Below are positions 25,620 through 34,133 of a DNA stretch of 64,000 bases, piece by piece. The DNA is from Kutzneria sp. 744. Lineage in GTDB: Bacteria > Actinomycetota > Actinomycetes > Mycobacteriales > Pseudonocardiaceae. Position numbers and translations under genes: made by a program. The notes below the pieces were generated by a model that saw only the letters and a list, made by a program, of their open reading frames with translations, had not been told where the DNA came from and searched no databases. Numbering within the stretch: the stretch's first letter is position 1; each line of letters opens with the position of its first letter. The stretch spans positions 7,029,024 to 7,093,023 of the forward strand of contig NZ_KK037166.1 in NCBI RefSeq assembly GCF_000568255.1. Reading direction: 5' to 3'.

Positions 25620-26290
25620 ACCGGGCCGAACCGGTAGCCGAAGCCGCGCACGGTCTGCACGTAGAGCGGGTCGGCCGCGTTGTCCTCGATCTTGGACCGC
25701 AGCCGCTGCACGCAGGCGTCGACCAGGCGGGAGTCGCCCAGGTAGTCGTGCTCCCAGACCGCTTCCAGCAGCTGTTGGCGACTGAGCACGCGGCCCGGCG
25801 TGCCGGACAGCTCCAGCAGCAGCCGCAGCTCGGTCGGGGTCAGGCCGATCTGCGCGCCGTCCTTGGTGACCACCAGCGCCGCCCGGTCGATGACCAGTTT
25901 TCCGTGCTTCTCCTGCTCGGAGCGCTCGGCGCCGGTGCGACGCAGCACCGCGCGGATGCGGGCGTCCAGCACCCGCGGCTGCACCGGCTTGACCACGTAG
26001 TCGTCCGCGCCGGCCTCCAGGCCGCCGACGATGTCGAAGTCGTCGCTGCGTGCGGTCAGCATGATGATCGGGGTGTCGCCCAGCGCCCTGATCCGCCGGC
26101 ACACCTCGAAGCCGTCGATACCCGGCAGCATCAGGTCGAGCACGACGATGTCCGGCGCCTCCGCCCGCAGCCGGGTGAGACCTTCCTCACCGGACTCGGC
26201 GGCGTGGATGGTGTGGCCCTGCCGGCGCAGGGCCAGCTGCAAGCCCTCGCGCACTGCACGGTCGTCCTCTATCAACAGAACCCTGGACAC
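25616..26290 (-). CDS. cseB: OmpR-family response regulator, CseB-like
   Basis: 224 residues from GTG 26290. The receiver domain starts SRVLLIEDDRAVREGL and has the phospho-Asp in VVLDLMLPG, the Thr in IIMLTARSD and the Lys in DYVVKPVQ. The winged helix ends with YVQTVRGFGYRFGPV. The KPVQ-RVLDARIRAVLRR stretch is as in Streptomyces CseB, which activates sigE. First gene of a coupled operon with the kinase and lipoprotein. It is divergent from vanY-like 26381, sharing a 90-base promoter gap, so it may control it. Confidence 0.9.
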   Translation of the reverse strand: MSRVLLIEDDRAVREGLQLALRRQGHTIHAAESGEEGLTRLRAEAPDIVVLDLMLPGIDGFEVCRRIRALGDTPIIMLTARSDDFDIVGGLEAGADDYVVKPVQPRVLDARIRAVLRRTGAERSEQEKHGKLVIDRAALVVTKDGAQIGLTPTELRLLLELSGTPGRVLSRQQLLEAVWEHDYLGDSRLVDACVQRLRSKIEDNAADPLYVQTVRGFGYRFGPV

Positions 26291-26380
26291 GATCGAAGAT
26301 TATTCGGTTATGGTCGCGGCGACGCTGGCCGTAAGCCTTTGCCGCGGGCTCTTGTAGCGAAACCATGACGTGCCGAGGAC

Positions 26381-26968
26381 GTGGGAGTGACGTACGTGCG
26401 CCGCCGACGTGGGGGCGAGCAACTGGTCGGGCAGATGCCGGTTCGCCGCCGCGATCATGCCTATCGCCACCTGACCGTGCTGGTGGCGACGGTGCTGCTG
26501 CCGCTGGCCGCCCTGGTCACCGGCGGCGGCAGAGTGCGCGAACGGGCATGTGAATGGGCCTTTCGGGTGCGGTATCCGTTCGAGGATCTGACCGGACTTA
26601 CGCCCGGCACCCGGGCGGCGTTCATCGCGGCCCGCTGCGCCGCGCTGTGGCATGACGCCGAGCTCATCGGCCTCACCTCCGGTCACCGAATGTACGCCGA
26701 GCAGCGCGAACTGTTCGAGGAAGCGGTGCGCAGCTACGGGTCCGAGAGCGCCGCCCGGCAGTGGGTGCTGCCACCCGAGGAGTCCTCGCATGTGCGGGGC
26801 CGGGCACTGGACGTCCGGCCGACCGAGGGCGCCCGCTGGCTGGAGCGCAACGGCGACCGCTTCGGCCTGTATCGGACATATGCCAACGAATGGTGGCACT
26901 TCGAGTACTGGCCCGAATACCGCGGCACCGGCCGCCAGCCCCCCATGCGCCCCACCCCGGGCGGCTGA
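26381..26968 (+). CDS. VanY-type D-Ala-D-Ala carboxypeptidase, M15B
   Basis: 195 residues from GTG 26381 (GAGGA just upstream). An N-terminal membrane anchor (LTVLVATVLLPLAALV) places it outside the cell. Zinc ligands are in SSHVRGRALDV (His and Asp) and EWWHFEY (catalytic Glu and His). It trims the terminal D-Ala of peptidoglycan peptides. Divergent from the Cse-like response regulator, which fits a cell-wall stress role. Upstream starts at 26386 and ATG forms further in are possible. Confidence 0.82.
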   Translation: MGVTYVRRRRGGEQLVGQMPVRRRDHAYRHLTVLVATVLLPLAALVTGGGRVRERACEWAFRVRYPFEDLTGLTPGTRAAFIAARCAALWHDAELIGLTSGHRMYAEQRELFEEAVRSYGSESAARQWVLPPEESSHVRGRALDVRPTEGARWLERNGDRFGLYRTYANEWWHFEYWPEYRGTGRQPPMRPTPGG

Positions 26969-27113
26969 GCCCCCATCGGCTGCGCTCACCACGAACGGCT
27001 GCGCCCACCACACGAGCGGCTGAGCCCCCCTCACCTGCGCCTTTCCCCATCCAACCGATAAATCGCCCCACCTGCCCCCTTTCTGCCGTCCGACCAGAGA
27101 ACCGCTCGGCCCC
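26969..27113 (+). other. non-coding stretch with short degenerate repeats
   Basis: After the vanY stop there is a loose tandem array based on CGGCTGCGCTCACCACGAA (about 19 bases, 2-3 units) and GGCTGAGCCCCC, then C-rich spacer up to element copy C. No gene is seen; may be a 3' untranslated region. Confidence 0.4.
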
Positions 27114-27258
27114 GCCCCTGCTTCGCCCGGTTGCTGGATTTTTCGAGGCCCGCCACCCAACTCGCCCCACCACCCGAGCCGCTGCGGGCCTCGAAAAATC
27201 CAGCAAGGGCGAGGCAGGGGCTTAAGGGGGGCCGAGCCCCCGCCGAAGGCGGGGAAAT
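27114..27258 (+). repeat. palindromic dispersed element, copy C
   Basis: Arms TTGCTGGATTTTTCGAGG... (27131-27153) and its exact complement at 27184-27206 give 23 perfect base pairs, extended outward by GCCCCTG / CAGGGGC with CTTCGCCC / GGGCGAGG. The terminal hairpin CCCCGCC-GAA-GGCGGGG (27238-27254) follows. It lies in the gap between vanY and the sigma factor gene. Same layout as copies A, B, D, E and F but with different arm bases. Confidence 0.85.
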
Positions 27259-27327
27259 TAAGCACTGTGACACGGCTGTGACACAGTCAGCATGGGATGC
27301 GGACACCGGTCGGCGATCGTTTGGGCC

Positions 27328-27876
27328 ATGCAGCAAACGCAGCTCAGGTCCGTTTCGTCCATCCGACAGCCGCTGACGCTGGAAGACCTGTACCGGCAGC
27401 ACCGGGTCCGTCTGCTCGGTCTGGCCCGCAAGCTGGTCGACGACATGGCCAGCGCCGAGGACGTCGTCCAGGACGCGTTCGCGGCACTGCACCGCAACTG
27501 GGGCGGCCTGCGCGACGAGTCGTCGGCTGCCGCGTACCTGTCGGCCGCCGTGGTCAACGGCAGCCGGTCCATGCTCCGCCGCCGCAAGCGCGCCCGCGAC
27601 TACGTGCCGCCGCACGAGGTGCCGGCCCGTTCCGCCGAGTCGCTGGCCATGCTGACCACCGACCAGCAGGCCGTGATGGACGCCTTGGCCCAGCTCGCGC
27701 CCCGGCAGCGTGAGGTGCTGGTGCTGCGCTACTACGGCGGCATGACCGAGGCTGAGATCGCCCGCGCCACCAGCATCTCCCAGGGCGCCGTGAAGTCCAC
27801 CGCCAGCCGCGCCCTCGACAAGATGGAGCGCCTCATGGCCGAGCACCGCCCCGTCCACCTCGGCCGAACTGCGTAA
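27328..27876 (+). CDS. SigE-family ECF RNA polymerase sigma factor
   Basis: 182 residues from ATG 27328; ATG 27292 in frame would add 12 residues. Region 2 (LEDLYRQHRVRLLGLARKLV, then DVVQDAFAALHRNW) and region 4 (PRQREVLVLRYYGGMTEAEIARATSISQGAVKST) are both well conserved. Short ECF factors of this group respond to envelope or other stress in actinobacteria. CTGTGACAC occurs twice in tandem at about 27264-27284, just upstream, which may be promoter or operator. No anti-sigma gene follows. Copy C of the palindromic element lies immediately before. Confidence 0.85.
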   Translation: MQQTQLRSVSSIRQPLTLEDLYRQHRVRLLGLARKLVDDMASAEDVVQDAFAALHRNWGGLRDESSAAAYLSAAVVNGSRSMLRRRKRARDYVPPHEVPARSAESLAMLTTDQQAVMDALAQLAPRQREVLVLRYYGGMTEAEIARATSISQGAVKSTASRALDKMERLMAEHRPVHLGRTA

Positions 27877-27933
27877 ACCCCCGCGAGTCCCGCCCAGCGT
27901 CACACCGAAACACGCTTTCGCGCACACCCGATC

Positions 27934-27992
27934 GCCACATGTGCGCCACATTCGACTCCCAGCGCCACATGTGGACCACATGTGGCAAAAAA
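27934..27992. repeat. CCACATGTGG element, copy 1
   Basis: Between the 3' ends of convergent genes. It consists of a box CCACATGTGCGCCACATTCG and a second box that is the 23-bp palindrome at 27964-27986 (GCCACATGTGG / CCACATGTGGC around one A), followed by AAAAAA. The same arrangement recurs at 46619-46674, again between convergent 3' ends. Confidence 0.7.
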
Positions 27993-28055
27993 TCGGGGGT
28001 GGGGGTGCGTGCGGCAGAGGGCGGCAGCGAGGCCGGCCCGGGCGCGAACCGGGCC

Positions 28056-28862
28056 TTACGGCTTGCGGGCGACCATGGCGTAGGTGCTGGACTTCTCGGG
28101 GTGGTCCTCGACCTCTTCAGGGGAGTCCGGGCGCCAGGACGGCAGGTAGACCACGCCGGGCTCGATCAGCTCCAGGCCGTCGGCCAGGGCGCTGACCTGG
28201 GCCTGGTTGCGGGGGTAGAACGGGTTGTCGGTGCGGGTGTAGAGGCGTTCCACCTGCTTGCCCCGCTCGCCGACGACCTCGTGCGTGCCGTGGGAGACCA
28301 CGAGGTAGCTGCCCGAGGGCACGGCGGCCATGTAGCCCCGCACGGTGTCGCGGGCCAGCTTGTCGGTGTCGACGAAGTGCAGCACCGCGAACATCAGCAC
28401 ACCGACGGGCTCGGCCGGGTCGATGAGCCGGGCGACGGCCTCGTCGGCCAGCACGGACTGCACGTCACGCATGTCGGCCAGCAGCACGGCGGCGCCGGCG
28501 TTGCCTTCCAACATCACCTGGCTGTGCGCCACGGCGACGGGGTCCTTGTCCACGTAGACGACGCGTGACTCGGGGGCGGCCCCCTGGGCGATCTCGTGCA
28601 CGTTGCCGACGGTGGGGATGCCGGAGCCGAGGTCGAGGAACTGCCGGACGCCCTGTGCCACCAGGTGTCGCACGGAGCGCCGCAGGAAGGCCCGGTTGGT
28701 GCGCATGATCAGCGGCAGTTCGGGCATGGCGAGCATGGCCTGTTCGGCGAACTCCCGGTCGACGGCGAGGTTGTGGTAGCCGCCGAGGTAGTAGTCGTAG
28801 ACCCGGGCCGCGCTCGGCCGCTCCAGGTCGACCTCGCCCGGGGCCCACGTAGGCCGCTCCAT
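28056..28862 (-). CDS. SAM-dependent methyltransferase, DUF574 family
   Basis: 268 residues from ATG 28862, with GGGAGG seven bases upstream. The family mark PSAARVYDYYLGGYHNLAVD is near the N-terminus, followed by QFLDLGSGIPT (SAM-binding glycine loop) and RVVYVDKDPVAV. C-terminal motifs SYLVVSHGTHE and VVYLPSWRPD are typical of this actinobacterial group. Substrate unknown. It lies 37 bases downstream of the fatty-acyl-AMP ligase on the same strand, so both may act on one lipid product. Confidence 0.85.
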   Translation of the reverse strand: MERPTWAPGEVDLERPSAARVYDYYLGGYHNLAVDREFAEQAMLAMPELPLIMRTNRAFLRRSVRHLVAQGVRQFLDLGSGIPTVGNVHEIAQGAAPESRVVYVDKDPVAVAHSQVMLEGNAGAAVLLADMRDVQSVLADEAVARLIDPAEPVGVLMFAVLHFVDTDKLARDTVRGYMAAVPSGSYLVVSHGTHEVVGERGKQVERLYTRTDNPFYPRNQAQVSALADGLELIEPGVVYLPSWRPDSPEEVEDHPEKSSTYAMVARKP

Positions 28863-28899
28863 CCGCCCGCCTCCCAAAAAATCACTCGACCGAGCGACC

Positions 28900-30669
28900 C
28901 TAGTGCAGGGTGGAGACGATCACGGTCGTCGGCTCGCCGTGCACCAGGCCGGATTCGAACGCCTCGCGGCACGCCTGCCGCCGCACCTTGCCGCTGGTGG
29001 TCTTCCTGACCAGGCCGTTCAACCCGAGCACCACGGTGTGACAGGCCAGCCGGTGGTCCCCGTACACGGCCCGCCGCACGGCCCGCACCACCTCGTCGAT
29101 CACGGCCTCGCTCGGCCGCCGCTGCCTGAGCTCGACGAACAGCACCAGGCGTTCCCCGGTGGGCTCGTCCTCCCCGGTGGTCACGGCGAACGCGGCGACG
29201 CCACCGGCCCGCACCGCCGCGTGGCAGCCGCGGACGCTGTCCTCGATGTCCTGGGGGTAGTGGTTGAGGCCGTGGACGATGATCAGGTCCTTGAGCCGCC
29301 CGGTGACGAAGAGCTCGCCGTCGTGCAGGAAGCCGAGATCGCCGGTGCGCAGGAACTCGCCCTCACTGTCATCGGCCAGGGTGGCCCGGAACGTCTCGGC
29401 GGTCTCGTCGGGCAGCTCGTAGTAGCCCAGCGCCTTGCTCGGGCCGTCGACCCAGATCTCCCCGACCCGGTTGGGCGCGCACGGCAGCCGCGTCTCCGGA
29501 TCGACGATCAGCAGGGTGGTGTCCGGCTTGGTGACGGGACCGCAGCCGACGTAGCGGGCGCTGCGGGTCACCGAGCCCTCGGCCACCGGCACCACCCAGT
29601 TGCCGTCCAGGGCGTCCCGGTCGACGCGGAGCACGCTGCCGCCGCCCATGGTGATGCTGCCGGAGTTCTCGGCCAGCCCGTACGCGGGGTAGAAGGCATG
29701 GGGCGCAAGGCCGGAGACGGCGAACGCCTTCACGAAAGCGTCCACTGTGGAGGCTCGGATGGGCTCGGCGGCGCACATGGCCACCCGCAGGGCGGACAGG
29801 TCCCACGACGCCCGCTGCTGCTCGGTGGTCTTGCGCACGATCAGGTCGTAGGCGAAGTTCGGGGCCGCGGTGTGGGTGGCGCCGACCCGGGACACCACGT
29901 CCAGCCACACGGTGGGCCGGTGCAGGAAGGTCAAGGGGGACATCATGTACACGTGCCCGCTGCCGACCAGCGCGCCCAGCGTCATGGAGATCAGGCCCTG
30001 GTCGTGGAAGTGCGGCAGCCATGACACCGCCCGGGTGGCCGGGCCGCGCAGGTCGGTGTCGGCCAGGTTCTGGGCCAGCTCGCAGTGCAGGTTTCGGTGG
30101 GAGACAAGGACTCCGCGCGGGGAGCCGGTGGAGCCGGAGGTGTAGGTCAGCAGCGCCGGTTTGTCCAGTGTGGACGGTTGGTGCCAGGTGGTCTCGCGGT
30201 CGGCCTCGGGTCTGTCCCGGTCCGTTCGGTGCCAGGGCAGCGCCGGCCACAGCTGGCCGGCGCCGACCGTCGTGCGGATCCGGTCGTAGGCCCCGTGGGT
30301 CAGCACCGCCCGCGCGCCCGAGCTGCCGGCGATCGCAGTGAACGCCTCCAGGTCGTGCCGCATGGTGAAGGGGTTGGGCGGCGCGGCCGGCACCGGCACC
30401 ACGCCGGCGGCCAGACAGCCGAGCAGGGTGATCGCGAAGTCGGGGGACGGCAGGTGCACCAGCAGCGCCCGGTCGCCGGGCTCCAGCCCGCGGGCCCGCA
30501 GCTCGGCCGCCACCCGGTCGGCCTGGTGGCCCAGCTGGCCGGCGGTCCAGGTCGTCTCGGCCACGCCGTCGTCGGCCACGTAGGTGAGGATCGGCTGGTC
30601 GGGGCGCTCACGGCGGATCCGGGTGAAGGCGGCCGCCACCGTCTCGGGTGAGTCGATCCGAATCGTCAT
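28900..30669 (-). CDS. fatty-acyl-AMP ligase (FAAL-like, adenylate-forming)
   Basis: 589 residues from ATG 30669; GTG 30678 is in frame but too close to the GAGGG site. The ATP-binding loop LLTYTSGSTGSPRGV and motifs PAYGLAENSG, EFLRTGDLGFL, GRLKDLIIVHGLNHYP are as in FAAL/FadD proteins. The C-terminal domain ends in a lysine motif NGLVRKTTSGKVRR. FAALs activate fatty acids and pass them to a carrier or polyketide synthase. No carrier, PKS or NRPS is in the window, so it is a lone loading enzyme or a FadD-like CoA ligase. Confidence 0.85.
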   Translation of the reverse strand: MTIRIDSPETVAAAFTRIRRERPDQPILTYVADDGVAETTWTAGQLGHQADRVAAELRARGLEPGDRALLVHLPSPDFAITLLGCLAAGVVPVPAAPPNPFTMRHDLEAFTAIAGSSGARAVLTHGAYDRIRTTVGAGQLWPALPWHRTDRDRPEADRETTWHQPSTLDKPALLTYTSGSTGSPRGVLVSHRNLHCELAQNLADTDLRGPATRAVSWLPHFHDQGLISMTLGALVGSGHVYMMSPLTFLHRPTVWLDVVSRVGATHTAAPNFAYDLIVRKTTEQQRASWDLSALRVAMCAAEPIRASTVDAFVKAFAVSGLAPHAFYPAYGLAENSGSITMGGGSVLRVDRDALDGNWVVPVAEGSVTRSARYVGCGPVTKPDTTLLIVDPETRLPCAPNRVGEIWVDGPSKALGYYELPDETAETFRATLADDSEGEFLRTGDLGFLHDGELFVTGRLKDLIIVHGLNHYPQDIEDSVRGCHAAVRAGGVAAFAVTTGEDEPTGERLVLFVELRQRRPSEAVIDEVVRAVRRAVYGDHRLACHTVVLGLNGLVRKTTSGKVRRQACREAFESGLVHGEPTTVIVSTLH

Positions 30670-30718
30670 CGTGTCCACCGGCCCTCGGGGCGACGCGCTC
30701 GGTCCTACTCTGCCATGG

Positions 30719-31570
30719 TCAGCCCTTGATGCCGGTCTCGGCCACGCCTCGAACGAGGAAGCGCTGCAAGACCACGAAAACCAGCACCAACGGCAGGATG
30801 CCCACGGCGGCGGCCACGAAAAGCTCATGGATGTTCACGTTCTGTGCCGTGAGGAACGTGGACATGGCCACCTGGACGGTCCAGGCATCCTCGTCCTGGC
30901 CTATCACCAGCGGCCAGAGGAAGGCATTCCAGCTGCCGATGAACTGGATCACCGCCACGGCCGCGAAGAAGCCGCAGGAGTTGGGCACCACGATCCGCCA
31001 GTACGTGCCCCAGTAGCCGAGGCCGTCGATGCGGGCGGCCTCCTCCAGCTCACGGGGGAAGGACAGGAAGTACTGCCGGAACATGAACGCCGTGAAGCCG
31101 GCGAACAGACCCGGGATCACCAGGCCGCGCAGCGAGCTCACCCAGCCGAGTGACGAGACCAGCACGAAGCTCGGCACGAAGGTCACCGCGGCCGGCACCA
31201 TGAGCGTGGCCACGATCAGGTAGAAGATCTTGTTCGCGTGCTTGTACGGGATGCGGGCCAGGCCGTAGCCGCACAGCGACCCCAGCAGCAGCTGCCCTCC
31301 GGTCTGCAATACGGCGATCACCAGCGAGTTCCACAGCGCGTGGGCCATCGGCACGCTGGGGTCGTCGAACAGCTCGGTGATGTTCTCCCAGTGCAGGGAA
31401 CTCGGGAACAGGGACCATTCCGGCGAGGTGATATCGGCCTCTGTGGACAGTCCATTGCGGACGATCAGGTAGAACGGCAGCAGGAACAGCAGCGCCGCCA
31501 CGGTCAGCGCCAGGTACCGCAGCGAGGTGCCGACGACGCCGGGGCGCAGGCCGACCGGTTGCTTGTCCAC
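30719..31570 (-). CDS. carbohydrate ABC transporter permease (MalG type)
   Basis: 283 residues from GTG 31570, starting three bases after the stop of the other permease. About six helices, with a typical EAA-loop (ELEEAARIDGLGYWGTYWRIVVPN) that contacts the ATPase. It forms the channel with 31574-32611. No ATPase is encoded in this operon, so it must borrow a shared one (MsiK in streptomycetes). Third gene of a substrate-binding protein-permease-permease operon. No terminator identified downstream; FAAL starts 49 bases later on the same strand. Confidence 0.88.
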   Translation of the reverse strand: MDKQPVGLRPGVVGTSLRYLALTVAALLFLLPFYLIVRNGLSTEADITSPEWSLFPSSLHWENITELFDDPSVPMAHALWNSLVIAVLQTGGQLLLGSLCGYGLARIPYKHANKIFYLIVATLMVPAAVTFVPSFVLVSSLGWVSSLRGLVIPGLFAGFTAFMFRQYFLSFPRELEEAARIDGLGYWGTYWRIVVPNSCGFFAAVAVIQFIGSWNAFLWPLVIGQDEDAWTVQVAMSTFLTAQNVNIHELFVAAAVGILPLVLVFVVLQRFLVRGVAETGIKG

Positions 31571-31573
31571 GCC

Positions 31574-32611
31574 TCAGGCCTCCTGTCGTCCGAAGCCGAG
31601 CAGCCGCCCCTGCGCCAGCGTGACCAGGGCGATCAGCAGCGCCAGGATCAGCGCGCCGGCGCTGCCGTGCCCGTAGTCCTGGGTCTGCCCCAGCGCCAGG
31701 TAGTACAGGTAGACCAGCGGCGGCCGGCCGAAGTCGGGGTAGCCGCGGGCGGTGCCGAGCAGGTTGTAGAACTCGTCGAACGCCTGGTACGCGGCGATCA
31801 AGCTGAGCAGCAGCACCGCGATGGAGGTGGGCCGCAGCTGCGGGAAGGTGACGTGCCGGAATACCTGCCAGCCCGGTTTGGCCCCGTCCACGAAGGCCGC
31901 CTCGTACAGCGAGTCGGGGATGCGCTGGAGGCCGGCGATGAACAGGATCATGTAGAAGCCGACCTGCAGCCACAGCCGGGCCGTCACCAGCACCACCCAG
32001 TACCAGGGCGGATCGGGGTTGGACAGCCAGGCCACCGGGTCCTGCCCGAACCAGTCCAGCACGGTGTTGGCCAGCCCGAACCGCACGCCGCTGAACAGCG
32101 ACAGCTTCCACACCATCGCCGCCACCACGTACGAGCAGGCGGTGGGCAGGAAGAACACCGAGCGGAAGAACGTCCGGGCGAAGCGGATCCGGTTGACCGC
32201 CACCGCCAGGCCCAGGGCCAGGGCAAACGTCAGCGGCACGATGAACAGGGCGAACACGCTGAAGGTCAGCAGGCTCTGCGCGAACGGGCCGGTCAGCATG
32301 TCCGCGTAGTTGCTCAGGCCGACGAAGGTGTCCGGGGTGACGGTGCCCTGCGCGTCGAAGAAGCTGAGGTAGGCGCTCCAGCCGATCGGGATGTAGTTGA
32401 AGATCAGCAACCCGATCAGGAACGGGGCCACGAACAGCCAGAACGCGGCGGATCGCGCCGATGCCTGGAGCCGCAGGCCGGAAAGATCGCTGCCGCGCGG
32501 AAGGCGCATGTCGGCACTGTCGAGCGATCTTTCCGGACCAGGCGAAGGCATCGGCTCAGAGCGATCCGCACCCGCGCGGAACGCGCGGAAAAGGCGCTGG
32601 CGCCTGGTCAT
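31574..32611 (-). CDS. carbohydrate ABC transporter permease (MalF type) with repeat-encoded N-terminus
   Basis: 345 residues from ATG 32611, which overlaps the binding-protein stop as ATGA. The first about 52 residues come mainly from palindromic element F (MTRRQRL, then RSEPMPSPGPERSL); the conserved permease begins near SARSAAFWLFVAPFLIGLLI. There are about six membrane helices and an EAA-loop SLYEAAFVDGAKPG. Because element F length keeps the frame open, the insert adds a cytoplasmic tail rather than breaking the protein. A start within the element is the alternative. Confidence 0.82.
   Translation of the reverse strand: MTRRQRLFRAFRAGADRSEPMPSPGPERSLDSADMRLPRGSDLSGLRLQASARSAAFWLFVAPFLIGLLIFNYIPIGWSAYLSFFDAQGTVTPDTFVGLSNYADMLTGPFAQSLLTFSVFALFIVPLTFALALGLAVAVNRIRFARTFFRSVFFLPTACSYVVAAMVWKLSLFSGVRFGLANTVLDWFGQDPVAWLSNPDPPWYWVVLVTARLWLQVGFYMILFIAGLQRIPDSLYEAAFVDGAKPGWQVFRHVTFPQLRPTSIAVLLLSLIAAYQAFDEFYNLLGTARGYPDFGRPPLVYLYYLALGQTQDYGHGSAGALILALLIALVTLAQGRLLGFGRQEA
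32457..32590 (+). repeat. palindromic dispersed element, copy F, inside a permease gene
   Basis: GCCGATGCC (32457-32465) / GGCATCGGC (32547-32555) outer arms and CCGGAAAGATCGCT (32478-32491) / AGCGATCTTTCCGG (32523-32536) inner arms. The terminal hairpin CCGCGCG-GAA-CGCGCGG (32572-32588) has the same bases as copies A and E. The entire copy lies in the 5' end of the permease coding region and about 20 bases after the upstream stop. Confidence 0.85.
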
Positions 32612-33861
32612 CCGTTGAGTCGCTTCAGCTCGTCCTGGACCTGGGTCACCGTGTTCTTCAGCTCGGTGGTCGCGTTGCCGCCGCTGCGCACGATCTTGTT
32701 CAGGGAGTCGCTCAGCGCCAGCTGCATCTTGGCCGTCCACGGCGGCGGGTTGGAAGGCTTGCCCAGGTCCTGCACGAAGCGCACGGCGTCGGCGGCCGGC
32801 CCCGACTTGAGCTTGTCGGCCTTGGCCGCCAGGCTCTTGCGGGCCGGGATGTGGAAGCCGTAGCTGAGGTCGAAGTCCTGCTGGTAGTCGCCGCGCTCGA
32901 TCCACAGCCACTTCACGTAGGCCTTGGCCGCGTCGATCTTCTTGCTCTTGGCGTTGACCATCGACCCGTACGCGCCGAACGGCACCGACGCCTTGCCGGC
33001 GCCGTTCAAAGCCGGCCAGGGCAGCACGCCGAAGTCGTCGCCCAGGGCCTTCTGCACGGCCGGCACGGTCCACAGTCCGGTCCACTGCATGGCGGTCAGG
33101 CCCTGCGTGAACGCCGACGGGTCCGACCAGTCGGCCGGGGCGCCGAGCAGCAGGCTGTTGCTGGTGAACAGGGTCCGCAGCTTGCCGACGGACTCCGCGG
33201 CCAGCGGGTCGTCGAAGCCGACCTTGTTGTCGGGGGTGAGGTAGTCGAGGCCGGCCGACCACAGCGCCGGCCCGGCCAGCACGCCGACGCCGCCGTCGTT
33301 GCCGAGGAACAGGCCCTTCACCTTGCCGGTGGTCAGTTTGTGGGCCGCGTCGATCAGCTCGTCCACGCTGCGCGGCGGCTGGAGCCCGGCCTTCTGGAGC
33401 AGGCTCTTGCGGTAGAACAGCATCTGCATGTCCACCGCCTGCGGGATGCCGTAGACCTGCCCGTCCACGGTGTGGCTGGCCAGCACCGACTCGGTGAAGT
33501 CGCTGCGGGCGTCGCCCAGCAGGTCGTCCAGGGACACGATCTGCTTGCTGCGCACCATGTCCACCCGCAGCGTGGACTCGAACACGTCCGGGCCGCTGCT
33601 GGCGGCCAGCGCGCTGGCGATCTTCGAGTCGTAGTCGCCGGGATTCCACTGCACGTGGACCGTGCCCTTGTCGTACGCCTTGGCGTAGCGCTCGACCGCC
33701 TGCTGGACCCCGGTCTCGCCGTAGGCGTGGTACCACTGCTCGATCGTGTCGCCGCCGCTTCCGCCGCCGCGTCCCGTGTTCGAACCGCAGGCCGCAAGCA
33801 GGCCGGCCGCTGTGACGCCGCCCGCCATCCCGAGGAATCCACGCCGGCTGTACCCGCGCAT
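32608..33861 (-). CDS. sugar ABC transporter substrate-binding lipoprotein (CUT1)
   Basis: 417 residues from ATG 33861. The signal has twin arginines (YSRRGFLGMAGG) and a lipobox (GLLAACGS), so it is probably exported by Tat and lipid-anchored. The mature protein is a type 1 extracellular binding protein (DTIEQWYHAYGETGVQ at the start, then GNDGGVGVLAGPALWSAG). First gene of the operon with two permeases. Substrate unknown; the neighbouring glycosidase and transporter genes suggest plant or fungal sugars. No clear DasR site upstream. Confidence 0.88.
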   Translation of the reverse strand: MRGYSRRGFLGMAGGVTAAGLLAACGSNTGRGGGSGGDTIEQWYHAYGETGVQQAVERYAKAYDKGTVHVQWNPGDYDSKIASALAASSGPDVFESTLRVDMVRSKQIVSLDDLLGDARSDFTESVLASHTVDGQVYGIPQAVDMQMLFYRKSLLQKAGLQPPRSVDELIDAAHKLTTGKVKGLFLGNDGGVGVLAGPALWSAGLDYLTPDNKVGFDDPLAAESVGKLRTLFTSNSLLLGAPADWSDPSAFTQGLTAMQWTGLWTVPAVQKALGDDFGVLPWPALNGAGKASVPFGAYGSMVNAKSKKIDAAKAYVKWLWIERGDYQQDFDLSYGFHIPARKSLAAKADKLKSGPAADAVRFVQDLGKPSNPPPWTAKMQLALSDSLNKIVRSGGNATTELKNTVTQVQDELKRLNG

Positions 33862-34027
33862 CACGTCCACCCCTTCGTTGGAATTCCCTTGGCGCACACC
33901 GCGTGACAACCCCATCACGCGAGCCCGGACTCCGTCAGCCGATCCCTCGATGTGGAACCGGGCCGCCGGTCACAGTGATTTACTCCATGTTTTGGCCCAT
34001 GGCGGCCGATCGGTCGTATCGTGGAAC

Positions 34028-34118
34028 GCGTACCGAGACTCCCGCCGCTCCCTCCCCCCTGAGCGGCGGGCCTAGTGCCGGAGCCCCGCTCACCCCCGTG
34101 CGGGGCTCCGGTCATTTC
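34028..34118 (+). ncRNA. 6C RNA candidate, copy 2
   Basis: CCCGCCG (34041-34047) / CGGCGGG (34064-34070) encloses a loop with CCTCCCCCC. CCGGAGCCCCGC (34078-34089) / GCGGGGCTCCGG (34100-34111) encloses the same TCACCCCCGT loop as copy 1. Both stems carry compensating differences relative to copy 1. A weak T-rich end follows (TCATTTCT). A likely promoter lies upstream (TTGGCC ... TATCGT). Confidence 0.75.
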
Positions 34119-34133
34119 TGAGGGAGTCCTGTG

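Noticed and set aside
25620-26102. Kinase frame extended upstream over the response regulator
   Set aside because: Overlaps the cseB-like gene in another frame; ATG 25619 with ATGA overlap is the natural start.
27934-27992. CCACATGTGG element as a simple rho-independent terminator
   Set aside because: The A-run follows the stem on the plus strand, so neither strand has stem followed by T-run.
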